Assembly (NCBI GenBank): GCA_001313365.1
Contig: BBFS01000020.1
Coordinates: forward strand, 1 to 53,764
DNA from: Paenarthrobacter nitroguajacolicus JCM 14115
Lineage (GTDB): Bacteria; Actinomycetota; Actinomycetes; Actinomycetales; Micrococcaceae
Length of the DNA stretch: 53,764 nucleotides
Reading direction: 5' to 3'
Part shown: positions 1 to 8,655 of the stretch, piece by piece
How the letters are laid out: every line of letters starts with the position of its first letter
Numbering within the stretch: the stretch's first letter is position 1
Translations under genes and position numbers: made by a program
The notes under the pieces: generated by a model
Seen by the model: the letters and a program-made list of their open reading frames with translations, nothing else
Databases searched by the model: none
Told to the model about the DNA's origin: nothing

Positions 1-90
1 CAGCGCCTGGCGATGGAGCCGCCGCGCTTTTGCCCGCAGTGCCGCCGCCGCATGAAAGTGCAGGTCACGCCTTCGGGGGTGGACCGCTGA
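1..90 (+). CDS. bsaP: Biotin synthase auxiliary protein, C-terminal end
   Basis: Only the last 29 codons are in the window, ending in TGA at 88-90. They read as a small cysteine-containing tail (RFCPQCRRRMKVQVTPSG) with a CPxC pair followed by arginines. This matches the end of the short actinobacterial protein encoded between bioB and bioA, known as BsaP, which supports the iron-sulfur enzyme biotin synthase. The position 27 bases before bioA fits. The start and the rest of the gene lie upstream of the window. The name is from family recognition and gene order. Confidence 0.7.
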   Translation, partial: QRLAMEPPRFCPQCRRRMKVQVTPSGVDR

Positions 91-117
91 CTGTTCCCGG
101 CACGGAAGGTTGGCGTC

Positions 118-1450
118 ATGAGCTCGCTGATAGGGCGGGACCGGGCTACGTTGTGGCACCCGTACGCGCCGGCCTCGGCCACGTTGCCGCTGTGGGAAGT
201 GGAAGCGGCCGACGGCGTGGCGCTGCGGCTGCGCGACGAGCAGGGGGCGGACGCATGAGGTGCTGGATGCGATGTCGTCGTGGTGGTCGGTGATCCACGG
301 CTACCGGAACCCGGTCATGGACGCCGCCATCCGACGCCAACTCAGCAGCTTCAGCCACGTGATGTTCGGCGGGCTGACGCATCAACCTGCTGTTGAGCTC
401 GCGGAAAGCCTGCTGGCCATGGCACCGGCTGAACCGGGCCGCCGTTTGGAGCGCGTGTTCCTGGCAGATTCCGGTTCCATCTCCGTGGAGGTCGCCCTCA
501 AGATGGCTGTGCAATTCCAAACGGCGGGCGGCCGGCCCAAACGGCAGCGTTTCCTGACCATTCGGGGCGGTTACCACGGGGACACGTTCGCGGCCATGGG
601 CGTCTGCGATCCCGTGGACGGCATGCATTCGTCCTTCCCCCGGGCTGTTGGCGCGCAATGTGTTTGCACCGCGCCCGCCTGCCGCTGCAAGAGCCACCAC
701 AGCAGGCATCGCAGAATGGCGGGCAGAAGTGGAAGAGCTGGCCAGGCAGCATTCCAACGAACTCGCGGCGATCATCGTGGAGCCGATGCTGCAAGGCGCC
801 GGCGGCATGTTCATCTACCCGGCCGAGTGCGTGCGGATCCTGCGCGATATCGCGGACCACCACGGATTGTTGCTGATCCTGGACGAGATCGCCACGGGGC
901 TTCGGGCGAACCGGTGAACTCTTTGCCGCGCAGCACTCCGGCGTTGTCCCCCGACATTCTGTGTGTTGGTAAGGCGCTCACCGGCGGCTACCTCACCCTC
1001 GCTGCGACGCTATGTACAGGCGAGGTAGCCCGCACGGTTTCCTCCGGCGAGGCCGGGGCACTCCTGCACGGGCCCACCTTCATGGCCAACCTTTGGCGTG
1101 CGCCGCGGCCAACGCAAGCCTCGGCATCCTTGCAACGGGGGGGACGTGGCGTGCCGACGTAGCACGCGTTGGTGCCGGTCTCACAACGGGGGCTGGCTCC
1201 TGCGTTGAAGCTCGACGCCGTTGCTGACGTCCGCACCTCCGGTGCTGTGGGAGTCATTGAGTTAACGGACGCCGTGGACGTCGCCGCGGTGACACGCACC
1301 GCCGTCGAACATGGCGTGTGGGTCCGCCCCTTCAGAAACCTGGTCTACGCAATGCCGCCGTACATCAGTTCCGACACCGACGTGGGCGTGATGGCCTCTG
1401 CGATGGTGGCTGCAGTGGAAGAAACCTCCAAACAAAGGGTGGCTGCGTGA
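118..1450 (+). CDS. bioA: Adenosylmethionine-8-amino-7-oxononanoate aminotransferase (frame-disrupted)
   Basis: BioA is a PLP enzyme that moves an amino group from S-adenosylmethionine to KAPA, giving DAPA in biotin synthesis. The ATG at 118 opens with the BioA N-terminus (TLWHPYAP). Family blocks follow in order but in changing frames: MSSWWSVIHGY, RGGYHGDTFAAM, ARNVFAPRPP, AAIIVEPMLQGAGGM, LILDEIATG, PDILCVGKALTGGY and LLHGPTF. Frame changes sit at G/C runs near 243, 641, 898, 950 and 1187, and at a missing base near 1092. Restoring single bases gives one continuous protein of about 440 residues, so I read it as an intact gene damaged by sequence errors. The stop overlaps the bioF GTG start. 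Confidence 0.9.
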
Positions 1451-2627
1451 GTATCGCCATGACCCAGTGGCTGGAGGAGCAGGCCCGGGTCCGCGAGCGC
1501 CGGGGGGCCTGGTGAGGAGTCCTTTGGTGCGCGTGGCGAACGACCGGATGGTTGATCTTGCCAGCAACGACTATCTCGGCTTGGCCACGGATGCCAGGCT
1601 CGCCGAAGCTGCACGGGAAGCCATCGCGAAGTGGGGGGGCACGGGCACCACATCATCCCGGTTGGTTGCAGGAACAACCGAGCTGCACGTGGAGTTGGAG
1701 CACGCCCTCGCACAACTGACGGGAATGGACGCAGCGCTGGTCTTTTCCTCCGGCTACCTGGCGAACCTTGGAGTCACCACGGCCCTCGGCGGTCCGGGAA
1801 CGTTGATCGTGGCCGACGAGCAATGCCACGCCTCGCTGATCGACGGCTTCAGGTTGAGCCGCTCCGAGGTGCGGAATTTCAGGCACAACAGTGTGCAGGA
1901 TGCGGCGGACAAGCTGGCCAACCGCACGCAGCCACGGGCGCTCATCTCCGTGGAGTCCATCTATAGCGTGGGCGGAGATGCGGCACCGTTATCGGAACTC
2001 CTGGCGTTGGCGGAAGGACATGACGCCATGCTGCTGGTTGACGAAGCCCATAGCCTGGGTGTCTCGGGCTCGGGATCCAACACAGGGTGGGGGGGCCATC
2101 GCAGGAACCAGGTTGCCGGCCATCCCAACGTCATCGTCACCGCCACTCTTTCCAAGGCACTCGGCAGCCAAGGCGGGGGCTGTGCTTGGCTCACTGTTGC
2201 TCAGGGAGCACCTGGTCAACCGGGCCAGGAGCTTCGTCTTCGACACCGCGTTGGCTCCCCCCCCGGCGGCAGCTGCCGCGCTCGCGGCCATTGGCGTCAT
2301 CAAGGCCGAGCCGTGGCGTGCCACGGCTGTCCATCACAATGCAGCCGCACTGGTTACCGGACTGCAAGCTGCGCAGGGAAGGCCCGGTACCGGCGTCGAC
2401 CATTCCCTCGGAGCAGTCCAGTCCATTCCCATGCGTCCGCCGAGGCTGCCCTTGCAGCAGCCCGAGCAGCACATGAGGCCGGTGTCCGTGTGGGTTGCTT
2501 CCGTCCACCGTCCGTCCCGGATGGGGGGGTGTCCCGCCTTCGCCTGACGGCGCGCGCCACCCTCACATCGGCGGACATCGACCAAGCCTGCGCAACGTTG
2601 CGCAGCATCCTGGAGAGAACATCATGA
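1447..2627 (+). CDS. bioF: 8-amino-7-oxononanoate synthase (frame-disrupted)
   Basis: BioF condenses pimeloyl thioester with alanine, using PLP, to make KAPA. I chose the GTG at 1447, which overlaps the bioA stop and has AAGGGTGG just upstream; ATG 1459 is the alternative. The reading opens MTQWLEEQARVRERRG and then jumps frame at the six-G run near 1501. Visible blocks are ASNDYLGL, SSRLVAGTTELH, FSSGYLANLG, DEQCHASLIDG, LLVDEAHSLGVSG and the PLP-lysine block VTATLSKALGSQGG. Further frame changes lie near 2095, 2117 and 2175. At 1632-1638 seven G encode WGGTGT where the family has WGTGT. The gene ends with TGA overlapping the bioD ATG. Confidence 0.9.
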
Positions 2628-3305
2628 AACTGCCTCCTGTCATCCTGGTCACCGGTACCGATACCGGCGTCGGCAAGACCATCACGTCGGCTGCCATCAC
2701 CGCCGCACTTCATGCCCGCGGCCGGACGGTTGCCGTTTACAAGCCGTGCCAGAGCGGAAATGCGCTCGGCGATTCAGACTGTGCCGAGGTAGCCCGGTTG
2801 GCTGATCCTGTGACGTCGGAAGCCGGCGTCGTTCTCGAAGAACCTATGGCACCCGTCCCTGCCGCGGCACTGGACGAGGTCACTTTGCCGTCGCTCGCCG
2901 CCCATGCCAATCGGATTCGTGAGCTGACCGCCCGCCACGACCACGTGCTGGTGGAAGGCGCCGGCGGGTTGCTGGTGGAGTTGGACCACGACGGCGGAAC
3001 GCTGGCTGATCTCGGCACGCACCTTGGAGGCATGGCTGGATTTGCGTGGTGGCCAGGCCGTCGTTGGGCACGTTGAACCATACGGCGCTGACCCTGGAGG
3101 CGTTGGATTCCCGGACCTGCCGGTGGTGGGGGTGGTCCTCGGGAGCTGGCCGGCAAGGCCGGGTGCGGTGGAGCTCAGCAACCGGGCGGCTCTGCGGAGT
3201 TGGCCCGTTCCGTTCCTGGGTGCGGTTCCTGCCGGTGCCTCCGGACTGGATCCGACCGATTTCCGCTCTCATGCAGGCGAATGGCTTGAAGGGTTGCCGG
3301 TATGA
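2624..3305 (+). CDS. bioD: Dethiobiotin synthetase (frame-disrupted)
   Basis: BioD is the ATP-dependent ligase that closes the ureido ring of dethiobiotin from DAPA and CO2. The start ATG overlaps the bioF stop (ATGA). The N-terminus shows the P-loop VTGTDTGVGKT, followed by YKPCQSG and the VEGAGGLLVE block. Near 3045 the frame slips: the expected GGMAGFVVVARPSLGTLNHT continues in a second frame, and a further slip brings back PVVGVVLGSWP, ending LEGLPV. Repaired length is about 226 residues, normal for BioD. The stop overlaps the ATG of the next gene (ATGA), so bioA, bioF, bioD and the P450 appear to be translationally chained. Confidence 0.9.
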
Positions 3306-4503
3306 GCGCGGCGATGTCTGCCGAAGCGGGACTTCCCGAAACCGGCCGCTGTCCTTACCGGGTGTTCCAGAGCCCCGACACTGTGAGGGAAGTGCTGCAC
3401 AGACCCCCAGGACTTCAGCCCGGCCAATGCCCTGCTGGCGGTAACTCCCTTGAGCGGACAGGCGTTGCGCATATTGCAGAAGGCCCGGTTTGCGCTGCCG
3501 CCGATCCTTGCGAGCAACGATACCGAGACCCATGCCGGGATCCGAAAAGTGGTGGCGGGTTTCTTCACCCCCGGCAAGAGTGGCGGCCATGGAGCCACGT
3601 ATTCGGGGCTTGGCCCGGGAATCGGCAGCCCGGGCCGCGCAGCGTCTGGCTTCTGGGGGAAGCGTGGACCTGGTGCAGGCCGTCGCCGCAAATCCCCCCC
3701 CGGCTGTCATCATGCTGGAGATGTTGGGGCTGCCCGTGCGTGACCTCCCGGCGTTGAAGGCCTGGAGCCTGGACTCCCTGGAACTGTTCTGGGGTTGCCC
3801 GGATGCTGACCGGCAACTCGAATTGGCACACAGCGCCGCGGATTTCTACCGCTGGTTGAGGGAACTGGTTGTGGAGTCTGTGGCGTCACCGGAATCAGGC
3901 GCGTTACCGCAACCCAACCTCTTCAACGCGCTGGCCCGCCACGGTCTGAGCACACCGGAGATCTGCTCCCTGGGCTACTTCCTCCTGATCGCGGGGCAAG
4001 AGACCACTACCCAACTCATCAGCACCACGCTGTTCCGGCTGGCCGAGGGCTCCCGGGGCATCTCGTGGAGTGAGGCAGCAACGGCCCTGAAGGCACGCGA
4101 CCTGGTCCGGCACGTCCTCGCAACCGAGTCATCCGTTCCCACATGGCGGCGTGTGGCAATCCAGGACACCTATTTGGACGGACGAGCCATCGCGGCCGGT
4201 GAGGAGCTCCTGCTGGAATTGACCGGCAACCACGGGTTCCCCTGGGCCGAAACGGCAGACGCCGAGGCGGCAGACGCTGACCATCCCGGGACCGACCGCC
4301 CGGGACCGACACCCTACGGCTTGGCGTTTGGCTCCGGATCCACCGCTGCCTCGGCGCCAAACTCGCAGAGCTGGAGGCCGCCGTCGTCGTTCATGAAACA
4401 GCAGCGGCCATCAAGGGGTCCGGCTGCAGAATTCAAGCCCGGACTGGATCCGGTTGCTGTCCTTCCAAGCCCCCCCCGAACAGTGGTGGTAGAGCCTGGG
4501 TAG
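3302..4503 (+). CDS. Cytochrome P450 coupled to the biotin operon (frame-disrupted)
   Basis: This is a heme-thiolate monooxygenase of about 400 residues. The start overlaps the bioD stop by four bases. The I-helix motif AGQETTT is near residue 230. The heme-binding block is present but split: FGSGIHRCLGAKLAELE is recovered when one base is restored near 4337. Other slips lie near 3405, 3580 and 3697. The sequence ends RTVVVEPG. No redox partner gene is adjacent. In Bacillus a P450 (BioI) supplies the pimeloyl moiety for biotin by cleaving acyl-ACP. Coupling to bioD makes a similar role plausible here, but I cannot show this protein belongs to the BioI family. Confidence 0.8.
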
Positions 4504-4512
4504 GCTTGATGC

Positions 4513-4959
4513 ATGGGCGAGAGCCGGGACCTTTTAACGCGGGAGCAGCGCAGCCGCAACATGTCCAAAATCCGTGGGAAGAACACGAAACCTGAGTTGC
4601 TGGTCCGGCGGCTCCTGCACGCGAAAGGCTACCGGTACCGCCTCCACGGAAAGGCCGGAACGGCGAAACTACCGGGCCACCCCCCCGACCTTGTGTTCGC
4701 GGGCCGGCGCAAGGTCATTTTCGTCAATGGCTGTTTCTGGCATTTCCATGAGTGCAAGGCAGGGCAGCACGCCCCCCCGGCAGCGAACGCGGAATTCTGG
4801 GAAGCCAAGAGAACACGAACCCGCGAAAGGGACGCGCTGCAGCGGGAACAGCTGGAAGCTGCCGGCTGGAAGGTGCTGACGGTCTGGGAGTGCCAGCTGA
4901 AGGACAGATCCATGCTCGAGGAGCGGCTCACGGAATTTCTGGAATCAGCGGTGGACTAA
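4513..4959 (+). CDS. vsr: Very short patch repair endonuclease
   Basis: An uninterrupted 148-residue reading. Vsr nicks DNA 5' of T in T:G mismatches arising from deamination of 5-methylcytosine. The family opening MSKIRGKNTKPELLVRR, the catalytic-Asp block PDLVFAGRRKVIFVNGCFWH and the later FWEAKRTRTRERD and WKVLTVWECQL are all present. The block reads GHPPDLV, one proline longer than the usual GxPDLV, and HAPPAAN also looks one residue long; both coincide with seven-C runs, so these look like three-base insertion artefacts. No cytosine methyltransferase is adjacent. It lies 9 bases after the P450 stop and could be co-transcribed with it. Confidence 0.92.
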   Translation: MGESRDLLTREQRSRNMSKIRGKNTKPELLVRRLLHAKGYRYRLHGKAGTAKLPGHPPDLVFAGRRKVIFVNGCFWHFHECKAGQHAPPAANAEFWEAKRTRTRERDALQREQLEAAGWKVLTVWECQLKDRSMLEERLTEFLESAVD

Positions 4960-5144
4960 CGCGCAGTTGTGGTGGGCGCGGTGGTGGTGGTCGGTGCGGA
5001 CTCTACGGATCGATCCGTGACAGACGTTTGGGCGCTCTGCTGCCACAGTGCGAAGGCGGCCGACCCGCCAATGCCCAGCAGGACAGTCATGCAGACCACG
5101 ATGATGAGCATGAGGCCCGGTGACGTGCGAGCAGCACTTTCCAT
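4956..5144 (-). CDS. Small single-pass membrane protein of unknown function
   Basis: A 62-residue protein starting MESAARTSPG. It has one strong hydrophobic segment (LMLIIVVCMTVLLGIGGSAA, residues about 11-30) and a Thr/Ala-rich tail ending TTTTAPTTTAR, so it is probably anchored with a short extracytoplasmic tail. A longer reading starting at 5219 is possible, but the internal ATG is followed at once by the membrane segment. Its stop overlaps the vsr stop in the four bases CTAA at 4956-4959. I do not recognise a family. Confidence 0.5.
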   Translation of the reverse strand: MESAARTSPGLMLIIVVCMTVLLGIGGSAAFALWQQSAQTSVTDRSVESAPTTTTAPTTTAR

Positions 5145-5336
5145 GTTGTTTCCCGTTCCCCTGATGCAGCCTGGAAACACCCAGATCTGCTTTTCACTAC
5201 TTTGTGGGGCCGGGATCAAGAGTGGCTCTGAGTCCGCTCAAGATTGGATCAATCTTTGGCTAATTGGCGCTTCGCAAGTTCCACGCGTCCTACTGTTGAA
5301 TCGTGAATCTATTGTTTGGAGGCGGGAGGGGGTTTG

Positions 5337-5718
5337 GTGTCTGAGTATGAAGAATGCACCGACGCCTGGTGGATCCCACCGTCCTCACCGAACTCCAAGC
5401 TGAGCTTGGCGGCGACCAAGCCATCATCAGCACCTTCATCCGTAATTACGCAGAGCTGCTGCCGTGGCGTGTGGAGCGGCTTCATCATGCCTTGGAAAAG
5501 CTCGACATCGAAGACGCCATGGATGCCGTCCTTAGCCTGAAGACATCCAGCCACATGGTGGGTGCAATCTGCATGAGTCGGTTGGCCACAGAGTTGGAAA
5601 TCAGCATCAGGCTCCTTCCCGGCCCAGCCACTTGGACGAGCTCCGCGCGCTGGTCAACGAAATCGAGCACTTCGTTTCAGCAACGATCCGGGAGCTGGAA
5701 ACCCCCCCACTCTCGTAA
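5337..5718 (+). CDS. Hpt-domain phosphotransfer protein (frame-disrupted)
   Basis: A short protein of about 126 residues built around a histidine phosphotransfer helix. The GTG start at 5337 follows a strong Shine-Dalgarno stretch (GGGAGGGGG). After VSEYEECTDA the frame shifts by one lost C near 5367 and continues LVDPTVLTELQAELGG. The block LSLKTSSHMVGA (near residue 66-77) resembles the Hpt HxLKGSS signature, but the phospho-histidine position is occupied differently: it reads SLKTSSH, so phosphotransfer is not certain. A second slip near 5615 leads to LDELRALVNEIEHFVSATIRELE. It lies before a convergent response regulator and may feed that system. Confidence 0.65.
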
Positions 5719-5766
5719 GATCTTCACGTTATCTGGAGAGCCTCTGTGCGTCGGCTAACCCAAGTA

Positions 5767-5815
5767 GGTCGCAGTAGTGCGCGTTATGAGGCTCATAACG
5801 CGCTTAACTGCGACC
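5767..5815. terminator. Large hairpin between convergent Hpt and response regulator genes
   Basis: Two nested inverted repeats: GGTCGCAGT pairs with ACTGCGACC, and inside them GCGCGTTATGAG pairs with CTCATAACGCGC around a single G, separated by 3/3 mismatches. The Hpt gene (+) ends at 5718 and the regulator (-) ends at 5829. Position suggests a bidirectional terminator, although no U-tract follows. Confidence 0.55.
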
Positions 5816-5828
5816 CAGTTGGGCTGGT

Positions 5829-6577
5829 TTAGCTATTGCTTGAGGGAGCCAGCCGGTAGCCAACCCCGCGGACGGTCTCAAGCCAACGTGGTGCCTGGAT
5901 GCTGTCTCCAAGTTTCTTGCGCAGATTTCCCATGTGTACCTCAACGGCGCGCTCGTCTGCGTCACTGACGTAACTGCCGACGTCGTATGGTTCGTTGCGT
6001 AGGCGACGCGCGAGGTCTGCCTTGGTCCGCACTATCCGTCCGGTCTCCAGCAATGCGAGCAGGAGGTCGAACTCCGTGCGGGTCAGCTTGAGCTCTTTGC
6101 CGTTCAGGACCGCGGTGCGGGAACCGGCAGAAACTGCCAGCCCGTTGTGGCTCACTTCGGATCCGTTTCTTCCGGCACGCTCTTGGATTCCGACGACGCG
6201 CGGGGGGGGCGTCGCATCATCGCTTCAACACGGGCACGCAATTCCCGGGGGGGACGGAAAGGCTTGGTGAGGTAGTCGTCGCCGCCGGCTTCCAAACCCA
6301 TGAGGGTGTCCAGCTCTTCGGCGCGTGCCGTCAACATAATGATGTAGGCGTCCGAGGATTTCCGGATCTGGCGAGCTACTTCAAAACCATCAATATCGGG
6401 GGGGAGGCCGAGATCCAACGTAATAACGTCCGGATTCAGCTCGCGGGCCGATGTCACACCTGCGGATCCCGTGGACGCGACATGTACATCAAATCCCGCC
6501 TGGGATAGAACTACGCGTACCAATTCGCGGATATCCTGGTCATCTTCAATGACCAGCCCCACACGTGCTTCACTCAT
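5829..6577 (-). CDS. OmpR-family response regulator (split by one frameshift)
   Basis: The first part (6577 to about 6155) is a receiver domain with acidic pocket VIEDDQD, phospho-acceptor block VITLDLGLP and conserved Lys in YLTKPF. The second (about 6155 to 5829) is a winged-helix DNA-binding domain with LTRTEFDLLLALLETG and the recognition region HMGNLRKKLGD..VRGVGYRL. The two readings meet at GTGA (6152-6155), where the receiver stop overlaps a GTG. Separate proteins are conceivable, but a one-base error in a normal two-domain regulator is simpler. Three extra prolines (LPPDIDG, FRPPREL, RRPPRAS) each coincide with a 7-8 base C run. Partner of the divergent histidine kinase. Confidence 0.85.
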
Positions 6578-6676
6578 CGCTGCCCCTCAGCCCCTTCGAT
6601 AACCTCAGAAGTATATCCATTATGGTTAGGCTGATCTCATGAACCGACTTTCTTCCGCATCTCTGGTGGATGTGCC

Positions 6677-8358
6677 ATGACCCACCCTTCAACTTGGGAT
6701 ATTGGTGACAAGAAGAAATTGTTGGTTTTCAGGCGCTCTTTCCACGAACATACCCTGCGTATGCGCGTTGTCCTCAGCCAACTGCCATTGTCTGTGTGTG
6801 TCTGTATTTCAGCCATCCTGGTTTGGCTGTATTTCCCCGCCACACTTGAGAATCCGCTGTTCCTCATTTTCCTGCTGAGCCAGGCACTCCTGCTGGCGCT
6901 GTGCATCATTGTGCCGTGGCACCGGCTCCCTTTCGCCAGCTTCCTCACCATCCCCCATCCTGGACATGGTTTCCATCGGTTTCGCCCGGGAAGGCGCGGT
7001 GGAATCCATCACCGGCCTCAGTGTCCTGGTGGTACTCCCGGTCATCTGGCTGTGCGCTTCAGGGTTGTACCCGAAGCTCGCCATTGTCATGTCCTTCCTG
7101 GGACCGCTGGGAATTGTCTGGGTTCCCCTGTTCGTGCGCGGAACCCTCAGCGAACAGGACTTCACCAAGCCGCTCCTGTTCCCTATCCTCATGCTGGGCA
7201 TCGGAGTTTCCGTCAGCGTCCTGACGCTGAGCATGGTCCGCCAGCAGCGCGCCTTGGAAGAGAAGGACGAGGCACTCAAGGAAGCACTGAGCGTCAGTAC
7301 CAAACAGGAACGGCTCCTCAACACCGTCATGGAAGCGCTGCCTCTTGGCGTGGTAGCTGTGGATGGCGATGGGCACGACATCCTCATGAACCGCCGCCAA
7401 CGCCAAACACATGCCCTGGCAACTCCCCCCCCGGACAACGACGACCCCAACGAATCCCAGTTGCTGATCTTCGACACGGACAGGACAACGCCGCTGGCTG
7501 CGGACCGGCGGCCGGTGCGTCGTGCTGTCCTGGGTGAAAGGTTCACGGACCAGTTGGTGTGGTTGGGCTCCGGAAAGGAACAACGGGCCTTCACCGCGAG
7601 TGCACGCCCCCCCATGGTGGACGACGCCGGGAAGTTCGCCGGTTCCGTGGTGGTGTTCAGCGACGTCACGGACCTGGTGAACGCGCTGGCCGCCAAGGAC
7701 GACTTCGTGGCCAACGTCTCCCACGAATTCCGTACCCCCATTGACGTCCATCCTTGCTACGTCGAGCTCATCCTGGACGAGCCGGACGCCCTCGATGCCC
7801 GAGCCCGCAAACAACTCGACATTGTCAGGCGCAATGCAGAGCGGCTCCTGACGCTCGTCTCGGACCTACTGGCCGTGCGCTCGGGCCAGATCGTCATACA
7901 GCCGCACTCAGTGGACGTGGTGGAGTTGGTGCGTGGCAGCGTCACCTCAGCAGAACCACGCGCGGCCAAGGCCGGAATCCGACTGTCGATGGACCTCCCG
8001 GATGCGCTGGAAGCCCATGTTGACTCATCACGGATTGCGCAGGTGCTGGACAATCTGGTGTCCAACGCAATCAAGTACTCCCCCCCCGACGGCGGGGATG
8101 TGGAAGTAGCTGCCTGGGAGGAGCAGGACTTTGTTTTCTGCCGGGTCACTGACACCGGGATGGGGATGAACGAACAGGAGCAGGCCGAGGCTTTCACCAA
8201 ATTCTTCCGCGCCGGCAGGGTACGCAAGAGTGCCATCCCCGGTGTCGGACTGGGGTTGCCCATCAGCAAAGCCATCGTTGAAGCCCACGGCGGGACCATC
8301 ACACTGGAGAGTGTCCCCCGGCCAGGGCACCACTTTTACGGTGAAGATGCCCTCCTGA
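6677..8358 (+). CDS. Membrane-bound sensor histidine kinase (frame-disrupted)
   Basis: About 560 residues. Residues 1-190 hold five or six hydrophobic segments (such as VCVCISAILVWLYF and LFLIFLLSQALLLALCIIV), then a PAS-like region (NTVMEALPLGVVAVDGDGHD). The phospho-acceptor block is DDFVANVSHEFRTP. The ATPase domain shows the N box (LVSNAIKYSP), G1 (DTGMGM) and G2 (GVGLGLPISK). Frame errors: an extra C near 6955; a compensating pair near 7738 and 7757 that scrambles the expected TPLTSILGYVEL; and an extra C near 8317 which, once removed, gives the natural end TTFTVKMPS with stop at 8356-8358. Divergent from the response regulator; the ~100-base gap between them should hold both promoters. 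Confidence 0.9.
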
Positions 8359-8361
8359 CCG

Positions 8362-8622
8362 TCAGCTCTTTACTGCCGCTGCGCCCTTCCCTGCATGCTC
8401 TGCATCCCGACGGCGGCCGAAGAGGAAGTAGCTGACGGGCCCGAAGAAATTGATGAAGGAGACCGCCCGCCAGATGGCCTTCTTGCCGCGGATCTGATCG
8501 TCCGGGGTCTTGCCGATGCTTCGCTGCGCAGCACCCAAAAGGGCCATATTCACCGCTCCACTAACCAACAACATGATCCGTTGGCCTTTGGTCATATCGC
8601 GCCACGATTTCTTGCGGGCCAT
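8362..8622 (-). CDS. PLDc_N-domain small membrane protein
   Basis: An intact 86-residue protein. It begins MARKKSWRDMTKGQRIMLLV and has two hydrophobic helices (IMLLVSGAVNMALLGAA and VSFINFFGPVSYFLFG). The RAVSFINFFGPVSYFLFGR block is typical of the PLDc_N / cardiolipin-synthase N-terminal membrane module, here without any phospholipase domain. Such short proteins are common in actinobacteria and have no established role. Its stop is four bases from the convergent kinase stop. Confidence 0.75.
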   Translation of the reverse strand: MARKKSWRDMTKGQRIMLLVSGAVNMALLGAAQRSIGKTPDDQIRGKKAIWRAVSFINFFGPVSYFLFGRRRDAEHAGKGAAAVKS

Positions 8623-8655
8623 GATGCCTCCATCCGTGAAGATTTAGTTATCAGG

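Noticed and set aside
118..4503. Each frame fragment of the biotin genes as a separate gene
   Set aside because: Adjacent fragments carry consecutive blocks of one protein family and join when one base at a G/C run is restored, so they are pieces of single genes.
5240..5256. AAGATTG-GAT-CAATCTT inverted repeat before the Hpt gene as an operator
   Set aside because: Single short copy with no second occurrence and no obvious regulator; too weak to call.
6152..6155. Receiver and DNA-binding domains as two coupled genes
   Set aside because: The GTGA overlap would allow it, but an OmpR-type regulator is normally one chain, and single-base errors are common in this record.
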